NCBI GenBank assembly: GCA_017307375.1
Contig: JAFKFH010000023.1
Span: 1 to 64,000 of the forward strand
Origin: Alphaproteobacteria bacterium
GTDB taxonomy: Bacteria > Pseudomonadota > Alphaproteobacteria > Ferrovibrionales > Ferrovibrionaceae
Reading direction: 5' to 3'
DNA length: 64,000 bases
Of the stretch, positions 49,651 to 57,111 are shown piece after piece. The position numbers and the translations under genes were made by a program. A model generated the notes under the pieces. It did not search any database. It was not told the origin of the DNA and saw only the letters and a list, made by a program, of their open reading frames with translations. Each line of letters starts with the position of its first letter. The stretch's first letter is position 1.

Positions 49651-50514
49651 ATGGGTCCGGCCGGCCGCCCGCTGCCCGATGGCCGGCTGCATTTCCAGCA
49701 CGGGCCGATCGACCTCGTGCTGCGCGCCTGGGGGCCGGATGCCGAAGCGGCGCACCGGGCGGCGTGGCAGCGCTTCCAGGACATCCTTGACGGGCTGTGC
49801 GGCGAACTGGCCCTGCTGCGCCGGCCGCTGGGGCCGACGCCACCCGACCTGCAGGGGCCGGTGGCCCGGCGCATGCTGGCCGCCTGCTGGCCGCATCGCG
49901 ACGTCTACCTGACGCCGATGGCGGCGGTAGCCGGCAGCGTCGCCGACGAGATCCTGGCCGCGATGCGCCGGGCCGCGCCGGGCCTTGCCCGCGCCTTCGT
50001 CAACAACGGCGGCGACATCGCGCTGCATGTGACGGGCGAGGCGACGCTGACCGCCGGGCTCGTCACCGACCTGGCCGCCCCGGCGATCGACGGCGAGATC
50101 ACGATCCGCGCCGCCGACGCCATCGGCGGCATCGCGACCTCCGGCTGGCGCGGCCGCAGCCAGAGCCTCGGCATCGCCGAAGCCGCGACCGTGCTGGCGC
50201 GCGATGCCGCGGCGGCCGACGCGGCGGCGACGCTGATCGCCAATGCCTGCACGGTCGATCACCCGGCGGTGCAGCGCCTGCCCGCCACGGCGGTGAAGGA
50301 CGACAGCGACCTGGGCGACCTGCCGGTCACCGTCGCGGTCGGTCCGCTGCCGCCCGATGCCGTCGCCGCGGCGCTGGCGCGCGGGGCGGCGCGCGCCGAA
50401 CAATTGCGCCGCGACGGCCATCTCGTCGCGGCAAGCCTTGCCTTGCAGGGCCGTTTCCGCATTATCGGATCCAAAGCCTCGCCTGTCGCCCGGGAGCGCG
50501 TCGCATGTCGCTGA
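49651..50514 (+). CDS. UPF0280 family protein
   Basis: 287 residues, an ApbE-related family. The conserved segment VAGSVADEILAAMRRAAPGLARAFVNNGGDIALHVTGEA has the NNGGDI.L core shared with ApbE-like flavin transferases, and GGIATSGWRGRSQSLGIAEAATV follows. The precise role is unknown. It starts 3 bp after the reductase stop and overlaps the first AA_synth gene. A maturation or flavin-transfer role for the reductase is imaginable but not shown. Confidence 0.8.
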   Translation: MGPAGRPLPDGRLHFQHGPIDLVLRAWGPDAEAAHRAAWQRFQDILDGLCGELALLRRPLGPTPPDLQGPVARRMLAACWPHRDVYLTPMAAVAGSVADEILAAMRRAAPGLARAFVNNGGDIALHVTGEATLTAGLVTDLAAPAIDGEITIRAADAIGGIATSGWRGRSQSLGIAEAATVLARDAAAADAAATLIANACTVDHPAVQRLPATAVKDDSDLGDLPVTVAVGPLPPDAVAAALARGAARAEQLRRDGHLVAASLALQGRFRIIGSKASPVARERVACR

Positions 50515-51089
50515 TCGAAGTCCGCCGCAAGCATTTCATCTACGAGGAGGTCCGCCACGAATTCGGCCCGGCGCCGGGGCGGGTCCATCATCGCGGCGCG
50601 GCGCTGGTGGTCCTGACCAATCCCTATGCCGGGCGCTACGTGGCCGACATCATGCCGATGCAGGACGCGCTGAAGCCGCTGGGCCTGGAAATGGCGCTGG
50701 ACCTGATCCGCGGCATGGGCGGCGATCCCGCCGCGATCGAGGGCTACGGCAAGGGCTCGATCGTCGGTGCCGCCGGCGAGCTCGAGCACGGCGCGCTGTG
50801 GCACGCGCCGGGCGGCTATGCGATGCGCGAGGCGCTCGGCGGGGCCAAGGCCATCGTCCCCTCGGCCAAGAAGGTCGGCGGGCCCGGCGCCCGCCTCGAC
50901 GTGCCGATCACCCACAAGGACGCCTCCTACGTGCGCGGCCATTTCGATGCGATGGAAGTGGGGGTGCCCGGCGCGCCGGCGGCCGACGAACTCGTCTTCG
51001 CCCTGGTGATGACCACGGGGGCGCGCATCCACGACCGGGCCGGCGGCCTGAAAGCCAGCGAGATCAAGGGAGAGGACGGACTGCGATGA
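50505..51089 (+). CDS. AA_synth (DUF1185) family protein, copy 1
   Basis: 194 residues. It belongs to the family named 'amino acid synthesis' but of unproven function. Conserved segments: TNPYAGRYVADIM, GYGKGSIVGAAGELEHGALWH, VPSAKKVGGPGARLDVPITHKDASYVRGHFDAMEV, LKASEIKGEDGLR (used as landmarks). It overlaps UPF0280 by 10 bp and copy 2 by 4 bp. By operon logic it acts on an intermediate of the ring-opening pathway. Confidence 0.85.
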   Translation: MSLIEVRRKHFIYEEVRHEFGPAPGRVHHRGAALVVLTNPYAGRYVADIMPMQDALKPLGLEMALDLIRGMGGDPAAIEGYGKGSIVGAAGELEHGALWHAPGGYAMREALGGAKAIVPSAKKVGGPGARLDVPITHKDASYVRGHFDAMEVGVPGAPAADELVFALVMTTGARIHDRAGGLKASEIKGEDGLR

Positions 51090-51670
51090 GCGCCGATATC
51101 CGCAAGATCGTGACCATCGTCGACGAAATCCGGCGCGAAATGGGCCGCGAGGTCGATCCGCCGGCCCGCCGCGCCGTCGCGGCGGCGGTGATCGCCAATC
51201 CGTTCGCCGGGCGCTATGCCGAAGACCTGGCCGAACTGACCGCGATCGGCGAGGAACTGGGCGAGCTGCTGACGCAGCGCTGCATCGCCGCGCTGGGCAT
51301 CGACGGGGCCAAGGCCGAAAGCTATGGCAAGGCCGCGATCGTCGGCGAAGGCGGCGAGCTCGAACATGCCGCGGCGATCCTGCATCCGAAGATGGGCACG
51401 CCGGTCCGCCGCGTGCTGGAAAAGGGCGCGGCCCTGATCCCCTCGGCCAAGAAGATCGGCGGGCTGGGCACGCCGATCGACGTGCCGCTCGGGCACAAGG
51501 ATGCGGCCTATGTCCGCAGCCATTTCGACGCCATCGAGCTGCGCGTGCCCGACGCGCCGCGCACCGGCGAGATCGTCGTGGCCATCGCGGTCACCGCGTC
51601 GGGCCGGCCGCTGCCGCGCGTCGGCGGGCTGACCAAGGACGAGATCAAGGGTGAGGACGGCCTGCGCTGA
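51086..51670 (+). CDS. AA_synth (DUF1185) family protein, copy 2
   Basis: 194 residues, a clear tandem paralogue of the preceding gene with the same length. Matching landmarks: ANPFAGRYAEDLAELTA, SYGKAAIVGEGGELEHAAAILHP, IPSAKKIGGLGTPIDVPLGHKDAAYVRSHFDAIEL, and the same KGEDGLR end. Sequence divergence is too high for a recent duplication, so the two copies probably form a heteromer or act in sequence. The next gene overlaps by 20 bp. Confidence 0.85.
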   Translation: MSADIRKIVTIVDEIRREMGREVDPPARRAVAAAVIANPFAGRYAEDLAELTAIGEELGELLTQRCIAALGIDGAKAESYGKAAIVGEGGELEHAAAILHPKMGTPVRRVLEKGAALIPSAKKIGGLGTPIDVPLGHKDAAYVRSHFDAIELRVPDAPRTGEIVVAIAVTASGRPLPRVGGLTKDEIKGEDGLR

Positions 51671-51986
51671 AGCGCTGCGCCTGGCCGCCGCGGCGCTGAT
51701 CGCGCTGGCGGCGGCGGCACCCGTCGCGGCCCAGCAGAAACCGCCGCCGCCACCGCCGCCGGTGGAAGGCGACCGGCCGGTCGAGGCGATTGCCCGCGAC
51801 CTCGGCGTCACCCCCGAACAGTTCCGCGAAGCCTTCAAGAAGGTGACGCCGGCCCCGAAAGGCCAGCGCCCGACGCCGGAACAGCGCGCCCGCAACCGCA
51901 AGGTGCTGTCGGAAGCCCTCGGCGTCTCGCCCGAAAAGCTCGACGAAGTGATGGACAAGTACCGCCCGGAGGGGCCGCGGCACTAA
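51651..51986 (+). CDS. Small exported protein with two helix-turn repeats
   Basis: 111 residues from a GTG that overlaps the preceding gene by 20 bp. A signal peptide (LRLAAAALIALAAAAPVAAQ) is followed by a polyproline run and two similar helical units: DLGVTPEQFREAFKKVTP and ALGVSPEKLDEVMDKYRP. No other domain is recognised. It is the last gene of the hydroxylase operon; its stop lies inside a hairpin terminator. The role in a catabolic operon is unclear. A periplasmic sensor or scaffold would fit but is not supported further. Confidence 0.6.
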   Translation: MRTACAEALRLAAAALIALAAAAPVAAQQKPPPPPPPVEGDRPVEAIARDLGVTPEQFREAFKKVTPAPKGQRPTPEQRARNRKVLSEALGVSPEKLDEVMDKYRPEGPRH

Positions 51987-52013
51987 TCAAGCTACCCATG
52001 TCAGCTTGATTAG
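51983..52013. terminator. Bidirectional hairpin between hydroxylase operon and mazEF
   Basis: Perfect 11-bp stem CTAATCAAGCT / AGCTTGATTAG with a 9-base loop. It overlaps the stop codon of the small exported protein and ends 26 bp from the mazF 3' end, so it could stop transcripts from both sides. Confidence 0.75.
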
Positions 52014-52038
52014 GCTCTAGATGGTTGGCTCCAACGGC

Positions 52039-52382
52039 TCATTCGTAGAGTCCAAGAATGCGCTCGAGATGGCGGCGCACTTCTCGACGATCGATATCGG
52101 ACAGCACTCCCAGCCGATCGACGTCGCGCGCATCGAGCGTTGCCAGTTGGCCGTCCTGACAACCGACGGCGCTGGTAGTCCGGCCTGGCGGATGTCGGTG
52201 ACAAGAATGTCGCCGGGCCAGCCTCGATTTTCGGCACTCGTGATCATCATCGCCCACAACAGGTGCGGTGCCAACAGATGGGTTCCTGTTGCGACGACCA
52301 ACGCCGGACGACGCTGTGTCGTCGTCAGGTCGGTATACGGGAACGGAACCTTGACGACCGACCGACGCTCAAAGGTCGGCAT
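52039..52382 (-). pseudogene. mazF/pemK toxin, frameshifted
   Basis: A MazF/PemK-type mRNA interferase. The first two-thirds reads normally (MPTFERRSVVKVPFPYTDL, RRPALVVATGTHLL, GDILVTDIRQAGLPAPSVVRTA). Then the frame is lost: near 52145-52149 one base is missing. Adding one G there (GCCAA then CTGGCA) restores a normal family ending, LATLDARDVDRLGVLSDIDRREVRRHLERILGLYE, in the -1 frame ending at 52039. As written, the original frame runs on to a stop at 52017 with an unrelated C-terminus. So the toxin is dead or there is a base error. The antitoxin overlaps its start by 14 bp. Confidence 0.75.
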
Positions 52383-52587
52383 AGGCGCGCCGATCGGCTT
52401 CGCTATCCCATTCACCAAAGGTCTTGAAAGGATCTTCGCGCGCTTCCCGGCGCGGCGCCTTCATCAAGACGACACGATCCCCCTCGATCAGATAGGCGAT
52501 CTCATCGCCCTCTTCCAGGTGCAGCACGTCACGCACCGGCTGCGGTATCGTTGTCTTTGCCTCGCTCGCCAACCGGCTGGTAATCAT
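52369..52587 (-). CDS. MazE/AbrB-type antitoxin
   Basis: 72 residues. An N-terminal SpoVT-AbrB swapped-hairpin fold (ITSRLASEAKTTIPQPVRDVLHLEEGDEIAYLIEGDRVVLMKA, landmarks) is followed by an acidic/aromatic tail (REDPFKTFGEWDSEADRRAYADL) of the sort that binds MazF. It lies directly upstream of the toxin and overlaps it by 14 bp. A 104-bp gap follows before the enamidase gene, with no gene in it. Confidence 0.85.
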   Translation of the reverse strand: MITSRLASEAKTTIPQPVRDVLHLEEGDEIAYLIEGDRVVLMKAPRREAREDPFKTFGEWDSEADRRAYADL

Positions 52588-52691
52588 GGCGGAGACCTCA
52601 AAAATAGGTTCTGGCTACCATCAGGGCAAAATATAGTTGCCTGCCAGCATCTATCCAGCAGGTTTTCCCAAGACGCAAAATCGAACCATGA

Positions 52692-53888
52692 TCAATGCCC
52701 CACCACCTCCGGCACGCGTTCGGCCGGCGGGGTATTGCGGCTGCGCCCGGCGCGGATGATGCCGTCGATGACGACCATGCCGACACCCGGCAGGTCGCCG
52801 ACCTCGAGGCATTCGAGCGTGTCCTTGCCCGCCGAATGCTGCGCCTTGTCGAGGAACACGAAATCGGCCGGGCGGCCGGCTTCGAGCAGGCCGCCGGCGA
52901 GGTTGCGGATGCGCGCGGTGTTGCCGGTGGCCAGGCAGATCGCCTCGGCGCCCGACAGGCCGCCCAGCCCCGACAGCAGCGCCATCATGCGCAGGATGCC
53001 GAGCGGCTGGACGCCCGAGCCGGCCGGGCTGTCGGTGCCGAGGATCACGCGATGGAGCTGGCCCAGTTCGCGTGCCACCTTCATCGCCGCCAGCGCCACG
53101 CGCTCGTTGCCGTTGTGCACGAGTTCGATGGCGCGGGTCGAGCGTTCGCAGAGTTCGCAGACATGCCCCTCGGGCAGCGAGGTGTGGCCGCCGTTGATAT
53201 GGCCGATGACGTCGGCGTCGGCCTCCAGCACCACATCCTTGTCGATCAGCCCGGAACCGGGGATCGACGGGCCGCCGGTATGGATCGTCGACTGGATGCC
53301 GTGCTTGCGCGCCCAGGCGACCATCTGGCGGGCCTCGGCCCCGGCCTTGACCGAGCCCAGCCCGACCTCGCCCAGCAGCCCGACCCCGGCGGCCGCCAGT
53401 TCGCGGAAATCATCCTCGACCATGCCCTTCTCGATCACCGGGGCGCCGGCCAGCACCTTGACCCCGCCGGGGCGGAAGGCGTCGAAGGCGCGCTGGGCGG
53501 TGATCGCCAGCGCCTTCAGCCCGACGATGTCCTTGGGCCGGCCGGGCAGGTGCACCTCGCCGGCCGAGACCATCGTGGTGACGCCGCCATGCATGAAGCT
53601 GTCGATCCAGTTCAACTGGGTCTGGCGCGGCGTCCAGTCGCCGAACACCGGATGGACATGGCTGTCGATCAGCCCGGGCGCCAGGGCGCAGCCGTGGGCG
53701 TCGATGATCTGCTTTGCCGCCGACGTGTCGACATCCTTGGCACGGCCGACCGCTTCGATCTTGCCGTCGACGGCCACGAGGGTGTCGGCATCGAGGATCG
53801 GCTGCGCCAGATCGCCCGACAGCATCAGCCCGACGTTGCGGATGACCAGCTTGCCCTTCATCGGGCCCGACGTCACGTCCAGCGCCAT
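52692..53888 (-). CDS. Enamidase-like amidohydrolase
   Basis: 398 residues, amidohydrolase superfamily. It has a metal HxH in GLIDSHVHPVFGD, and long segments strongly recalling the E. barkeri enamidase (HGGVTTMVSAGEVHLPGRPKD, GVKVLAGAPVIEKGMVEDDF, GEVGLGSVK, HTGGPSIPGSGLI, RNTPPAERVP). That enzyme opens 1,4,5,6-tetrahydro-6-oxonicotinate to 2-formylglutarate and ammonia, the step after 6-hydroxynicotinate reduction. AGGAGG lies 8 bp before the ATG. It follows marR (42-bp gap) in the same direction. Confidence 0.87.
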   Translation of the reverse strand: MALDVTSGPMKGKLVIRNVGLMLSGDLAQPILDADTLVAVDGKIEAVGRAKDVDTSAAKQIIDAHGCALAPGLIDSHVHPVFGDWTPRQTQLNWIDSFMHGGVTTMVSAGEVHLPGRPKDIVGLKALAITAQRAFDAFRPGGVKVLAGAPVIEKGMVEDDFRELAAAGVGLLGEVGLGSVKAGAEARQMVAWARKHGIQSTIHTGGPSIPGSGLIDKDVVLEADADVIGHINGGHTSLPEGHVCELCERSTRAIELVHNGNERVALAAMKVARELGQLHRVILGTDSPAGSGVQPLGILRMMALLSGLGGLSGAEAICLATGNTARIRNLAGGLLEAGRPADFVFLDKAQHSAGKDTLECLEVGDLPGVGMVVIDGIIRAGRSRNTPPAERVPEVVGH

Positions 53889-53904
53889 CTGGCTGCCTCC
53901 TGTT

Positions 53905-53918
53905 GTTCGTATACGAAC
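53905..53918. promoter_or_regulatory. Perfect 14-bp palindrome in the marR-enamidase gap
   Basis: GTTCGTATACGAAC, an exact palindrome placed 17 bp before the enamidase start codon and 12 bp after the marR stop. It resembles the operator at 44574..44587. A MarR-type dimer site by size and symmetry. Confidence 0.65.
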
Positions 53919-53930
53919 GAGTGTGGACGT

Positions 53931-54404
53931 TCAGCCCAGGCGTTTCAAGAGGGCGATGAACTGCGCCTGCTCGTCCGGTTCGAGCGGCGAAAGGGTCTCG
54001 CGCGTCACCGCGCGGGCGCGGTCCTCCATCGCCTCGTAGGCCTCGACGCCGCGCCGGGTCAGGCGCACCAGGAAGCGCCGCTTGTCGACCGGGTCGGGCA
54101 CGCGGTCGACCAGCTTGCGTTCGCCCAGGCGCTGGACGACACCCTGGATCGTCGCCGGATCCATCGCGATCAGCCGGCCCAGATGGTTCTGCGACAGCGG
54201 CCCGCGTTCGGTCAGCATGGCCAGCGCGGCGAACTGCGTCGGTGTCGCCGCATCGCCCATGTTGTCCTGGAAGATCGCGCTTTCGCGCTGATGGGCGCGG
54301 CGCAGCAGGTGGCCGACCTGCTCGGTCAGGCGATAGGGCGGCAAGGTCGCCGCGGCCGGGGCCGGCGCCGCCGCCTGGACGGGATTTTTCGTCTTCGCCG
54401 CCAT
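53931..54404 (-). CDS. MarR family transcriptional regulator
   Basis: 157 residues. A winged helix spans about residues 55-115: ATPTQFAALAMLTERGPLSQNHLGRLIAMDPATIQGVVQRLGERKLVDRVPDPVDKRR (landmarks), with the wing DPVDKRRFLVRLTRRG. The ATG at 54404 has a GGGGGAG site six bases upstream; the earlier ATG at 54434 has none. MarR proteins commonly sense aromatic acids; NicR of Pseudomonas putida, a MarR protein, senses nicotinate intermediates. It likely controls the enamidase, hydroxylase operon and perhaps the BMP importer (divergent). Confidence 0.88.
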   Translation of the reverse strand: MAAKTKNPVQAAAPAPAAATLPPYRLTEQVGHLLRRAHQRESAIFQDNMGDAATPTQFAALAMLTERGPLSQNHLGRLIAMDPATIQGVVQRLGERKLVDRVPDPVDKRRFLVRLTRRGVEAYEAMEDRARAVTRETLSPLEPDEQAQFIALLKRLG

Positions 54405-54463
54405 CCCTGCTCCCCCGGGGTTTCGATTAACCATCCGGTCAGGTTTTCGTTACTAAGGACTAG

Positions 54464-54483
54464 GCGCCGGCCATGGCCGGTGC
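54464..54483. promoter_or_regulatory. Hairpin/dyad upstream of the BMP importer
   Basis: GCGCCGGCCA / TGGCCGGTGC, a 10-bp dyad with one G-T pair containing a perfect CCGGCCATGGCCGG palindrome, in the 126-bp gap between marR and the importer. A half-site ACGAAA (complement strand near 54450) faintly recalls the GTATAC operator. Function unknown. Confidence 0.3.
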
Positions 54484-54530
54484 TAGCAATTATGGTTCTG
54501 GGAGTAAAACACGCTGGGGAGACAGCATCC

Positions 54531-55517
54531 ATGCGCATTCGTGCCACGCTGACCGCCGCCGCCGCCGCGCTTGCCCTCGTCGCCGCGTCGGGCGCCGCAC
54601 GGGCTGCCGATTTCGAACCGGCCGTCATCTTCGACATGGGCGGCAAGTTCGACAAGTCGTTCAACGAATCGGCCTATAACGGCGCGGAACGGTTCAAGAA
54701 GGAAACCGGGATCGCCTACAAGGAATTCGAGGTCACGAACGAAAGCCAGCGCGAGCAGGCCCTGCGCAACATGGCGCGCCGCGGCGCCACGGTGATCGTC
54801 GGCATCGGCTTTGCCCAGGCGACCCCGATGAAGACGGTCGCCCCCGAATTCCCCAACATCAAGTTCGTCATCATCGACGGCGTGGTCGAGGCGCCGAACG
54901 CCCGCTCGATCCTGTTCAAGGAACACGAAGGCTCGTTCCTCGTCGGCATGATCGGGGCGATGAAGTCGCAGACCGGCAAGATCGGCTTCGTCGGCGGCAT
55001 GGACATCCCGCTGATCCGCAATTTCGCCGCCGGCTATGTCGAGGGCGCGAAGTATTCGAATGCCGCCGTCGAGGTGTTCCAGAACATGACCGGCACCACG
55101 CCGGCCGCCTGGAACGACCCGGGCAAGGGCGCCGAGTTGGCCAAGAGCCAGATGGATCGCGGCGCCGACGTGGTCTATGCCGCCGCCGGCGCCACCGGCC
55201 TCGGCGTGCTGCAGGCCGCCAAGGATGGCGGGAAGTTCTCGATCGGCGTCGATTCCAACCAGAACTACCTGCATCCCGGCTCGGTGCTGACCTCGATGAT
55301 CAAGCGGGTCGACAACGCCGTCTACGACTCGTTCAAGTCGGCCAAGGACGGGACCTGGAAGGCCGGCATGGTCTCGCTCGGCCTCAAGGAAGACGGCGTC
55401 GGCTACGCGCTCGACGACTACAACCGCAAGCTGATCACCCCGGAGATGGAAGCCAAGGTCAACCAGGCCAAGGCCGACATCATCGCCGGCAAGATCGTGG
55501 TGCAGGGCTACAAGTAA
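54531..55517 (+). CDS. BMP family ABC transporter substrate-binding protein
   Basis: 328 residues. Signal peptide ALVAASGAARA without a lipobox Cys, so it is soluble in the periplasm, not a lipoprotein. The BMP fold is shown by FDMGGKFDKSFNESAYNGAERF, GIGFAQATPMKTVAPEFPNIKFVIIDG (landmarks), FKEHEGSFLVGMIGAM, GFVGGMDIPLIRNFAAGYVEG. Relatives bind nucleosides or nucleobases, so an N-heterocycle ligand is plausible. A GGGGAG site precedes the ATG. First gene of a four-gene importer operon. Confidence 0.93.
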   Translation: MRIRATLTAAAAALALVAASGAARAADFEPAVIFDMGGKFDKSFNESAYNGAERFKKETGIAYKEFEVTNESQREQALRNMARRGATVIVGIGFAQATPMKTVAPEFPNIKFVIIDGVVEAPNARSILFKEHEGSFLVGMIGAMKSQTGKIGFVGGMDIPLIRNFAAGYVEGAKYSNAAVEVFQNMTGTTPAAWNDPGKGAELAKSQMDRGADVVYAAAGATGLGVLQAAKDGGKFSIGVDSNQNYLHPGSVLTSMIKRVDNAVYDSFKSAKDGTWKAGMVSLGLKEDGVGYALDDYNRKLITPEMEAKVNQAKADIIAGKIVVQGYK

Positions 55518-55533
55518 CCCTCGCCCCGGGGCC

Positions 55534-57111
55534 ATGACCCCTCATGCGAAGGCGGCCGGCGGTGCGGATGCATCGCCGGTCTCCCCTCCCCTCGTCGAAC
55601 TGATCGGCATCGACAAGCGCTTCGGCGCCGTCCATGCCAACCGCGACGTGTCGCTGCAGATCGGGCGCGGCTCGATCCACGGCATCATCGGCGAGAACGG
55701 TGCGGGCAAGTCGACGCTGATGTCGATTCTGTACGGCTACTACACCGCCGATGCCGGCGAGATCCGGGTCGACGGCCAGCCGGTGTCGATCCGTTCGTCG
55801 CAGGATGCGATCCGCGCCGGGATCGGCATGGTCCACCAGCATTTCATGCTGGTCGACACCTTCACCGTGCTCGAGAATGTCTGTCTCGGCGTCGAGGGCG
55901 GCTTCCGCCTCGGCGAGGGCATGGCCCGTGCCCGCGAGACGCTGGCCGCGCTGGAGCGCGACTACAAGCTGGAAGTCCCGCTCGATGCCGTGGTCGGCGA
56001 CCTCGCCGTCGGCATCCAGCAGCGCGTCGAGATCCTGAAGGCGCTCTATCGCGGCGCCCGCATCCTGATCCTCGACGAGCCGACCGGCGTGCTGACGCCG
56101 CAGGAAGCCGACCATCTGTTCCGCATCCTCAAGAGCCTGCGCGACGAAGGCAAGACGGTCATCCTGATCACCCACAAGCTGCGCGAGATCATGGACGTCA
56201 CCGACCGGGTGACCGTCATGCGCCAGGGCGCCGTCGTCGCCGAGCGGCGCACGACCGAGACCAACCGCCAGGAACTGGCCGAGCTGATGGTGGGCCGCAA
56301 GGTGTTGCTGCGGGTCGAGAAGGAGGCGGCGACGCCCGGCCCGCAGATGCTGATGGTCTCGGGCCTGTCGGTGGTCGACGAGGCCGGCGTCGCGCGGGTC
56401 AAGAACGTCTCGTTCTCCGTGCATGCCGGCGAGATCGTCGGCATCGCCGGGGTCTCGGGCAACGGCCAGTCGGAATTGCTGGAGGCGCTGACCGGCATGC
56501 GGCCGGCGACATCGGGCCATATCGGCCTGCGCGGCGAGGACGTGACGGCGCGGCTTGCCGCCGGCGCCGCCGATTTCCGCCGGCTGCGCGCGGCCCACGT
56601 GCCCGAAGACCGCCACCGGATGGGGCTGGTCAAGCCGATGGCGGCCTATGAAAGCTACATTCTCGGCTATCAGGACGACCCCGCCTACAACGGCTCGATC
56701 CTCAACCGCCTGGGCGCGATCGTGCAGCGCTGCGCCAAGGCGATGGCCGGCTTCGACGTCCGCCCGCCCAACCCGCATCTGCGGTCGGCGGCGTTCTCCG
56801 GCGGCAACCAGCAGAAACTGGTGCTGGCGCGCGAATTCGAGCGCGACCCCGATTTCCTGGTGGTCGGCCAGCCGACGCGCGGCGTCGACATCGGCGCCAT
56901 CGAGTTCATTCACCGGCGGCTGATCGAATTGCGCGACCAGGGCAAGGCGATCCTGCTGGTCTCGGTCGAACTGGACGAGATCCTGGCGCTGTCGGACCGG
57001 ATATTGGTGATGTTCGACGGCCACATCGTCGGCGAATGCCTGCCGGCCCAGGCGACCGAACGCCGGCTGGGGCTGATGATGGCCGGCGTCGCCGACGTGG
57101 AGGCCGCCTGA
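55534..57111 (+). CDS. BMP-type ABC transporter ATP-binding protein (two domains)
   Basis: 525 residues with two fused nucleotide-binding domains, as in RbsA-like and BMP-type systems. Domain 1: Walker A GENGAGKST, signature-like VGIQQRVEILKALYR, Walker B ILILDEPTGVL. Domain 2: a degenerate Walker A GVSGNGQSELLEALTG and SGGNQQKLVLAREF. It starts 16 bp after the binding-protein stop and overlaps the first permease gene by one base. Confidence 0.93.
   Translation: MTPHAKAAGGADASPVSPPLVELIGIDKRFGAVHANRDVSLQIGRGSIHGIIGENGAGKSTLMSILYGYYTADAGEIRVDGQPVSIRSSQDAIRAGIGMVHQHFMLVDTFTVLENVCLGVEGGFRLGEGMARARETLAALERDYKLEVPLDAVVGDLAVGIQQRVEILKALYRGARILILDEPTGVLTPQEADHLFRILKSLRDEGKTVILITHKLREIMDVTDRVTVMRQGAVVAERRTTETNRQELAELMVGRKVLLRVEKEAATPGPQMLMVSGLSVVDEAGVARVKNVSFSVHAGEIVGIAGVSGNGQSELLEALTGMRPATSGHIGLRGEDVTARLAAGAADFRRLRAAHVPEDRHRMGLVKPMAAYESYILGYQDDPAYNGSILNRLGAIVQRCAKAMAGFDVRPPNPHLRSAAFSGGNQQKLVLAREFERDPDFLVVGQPTRGVDIGAIEFIHRRLIELRDQGKAILLVSVELDEILALSDRILVMFDGHIVGECLPAQATERRLGLMMAGVADVEAA

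Noticed and set aside
48209-54404. Histidine- or purine-degradation assignment for the amidohydrolase and hydroxylase
   Set aside because: The amidohydrolase has long blocks typical of enamidase rather than imidazolonepropionase or allantoinase, and the reductase-like Fe-S protein has no place in those pathways.
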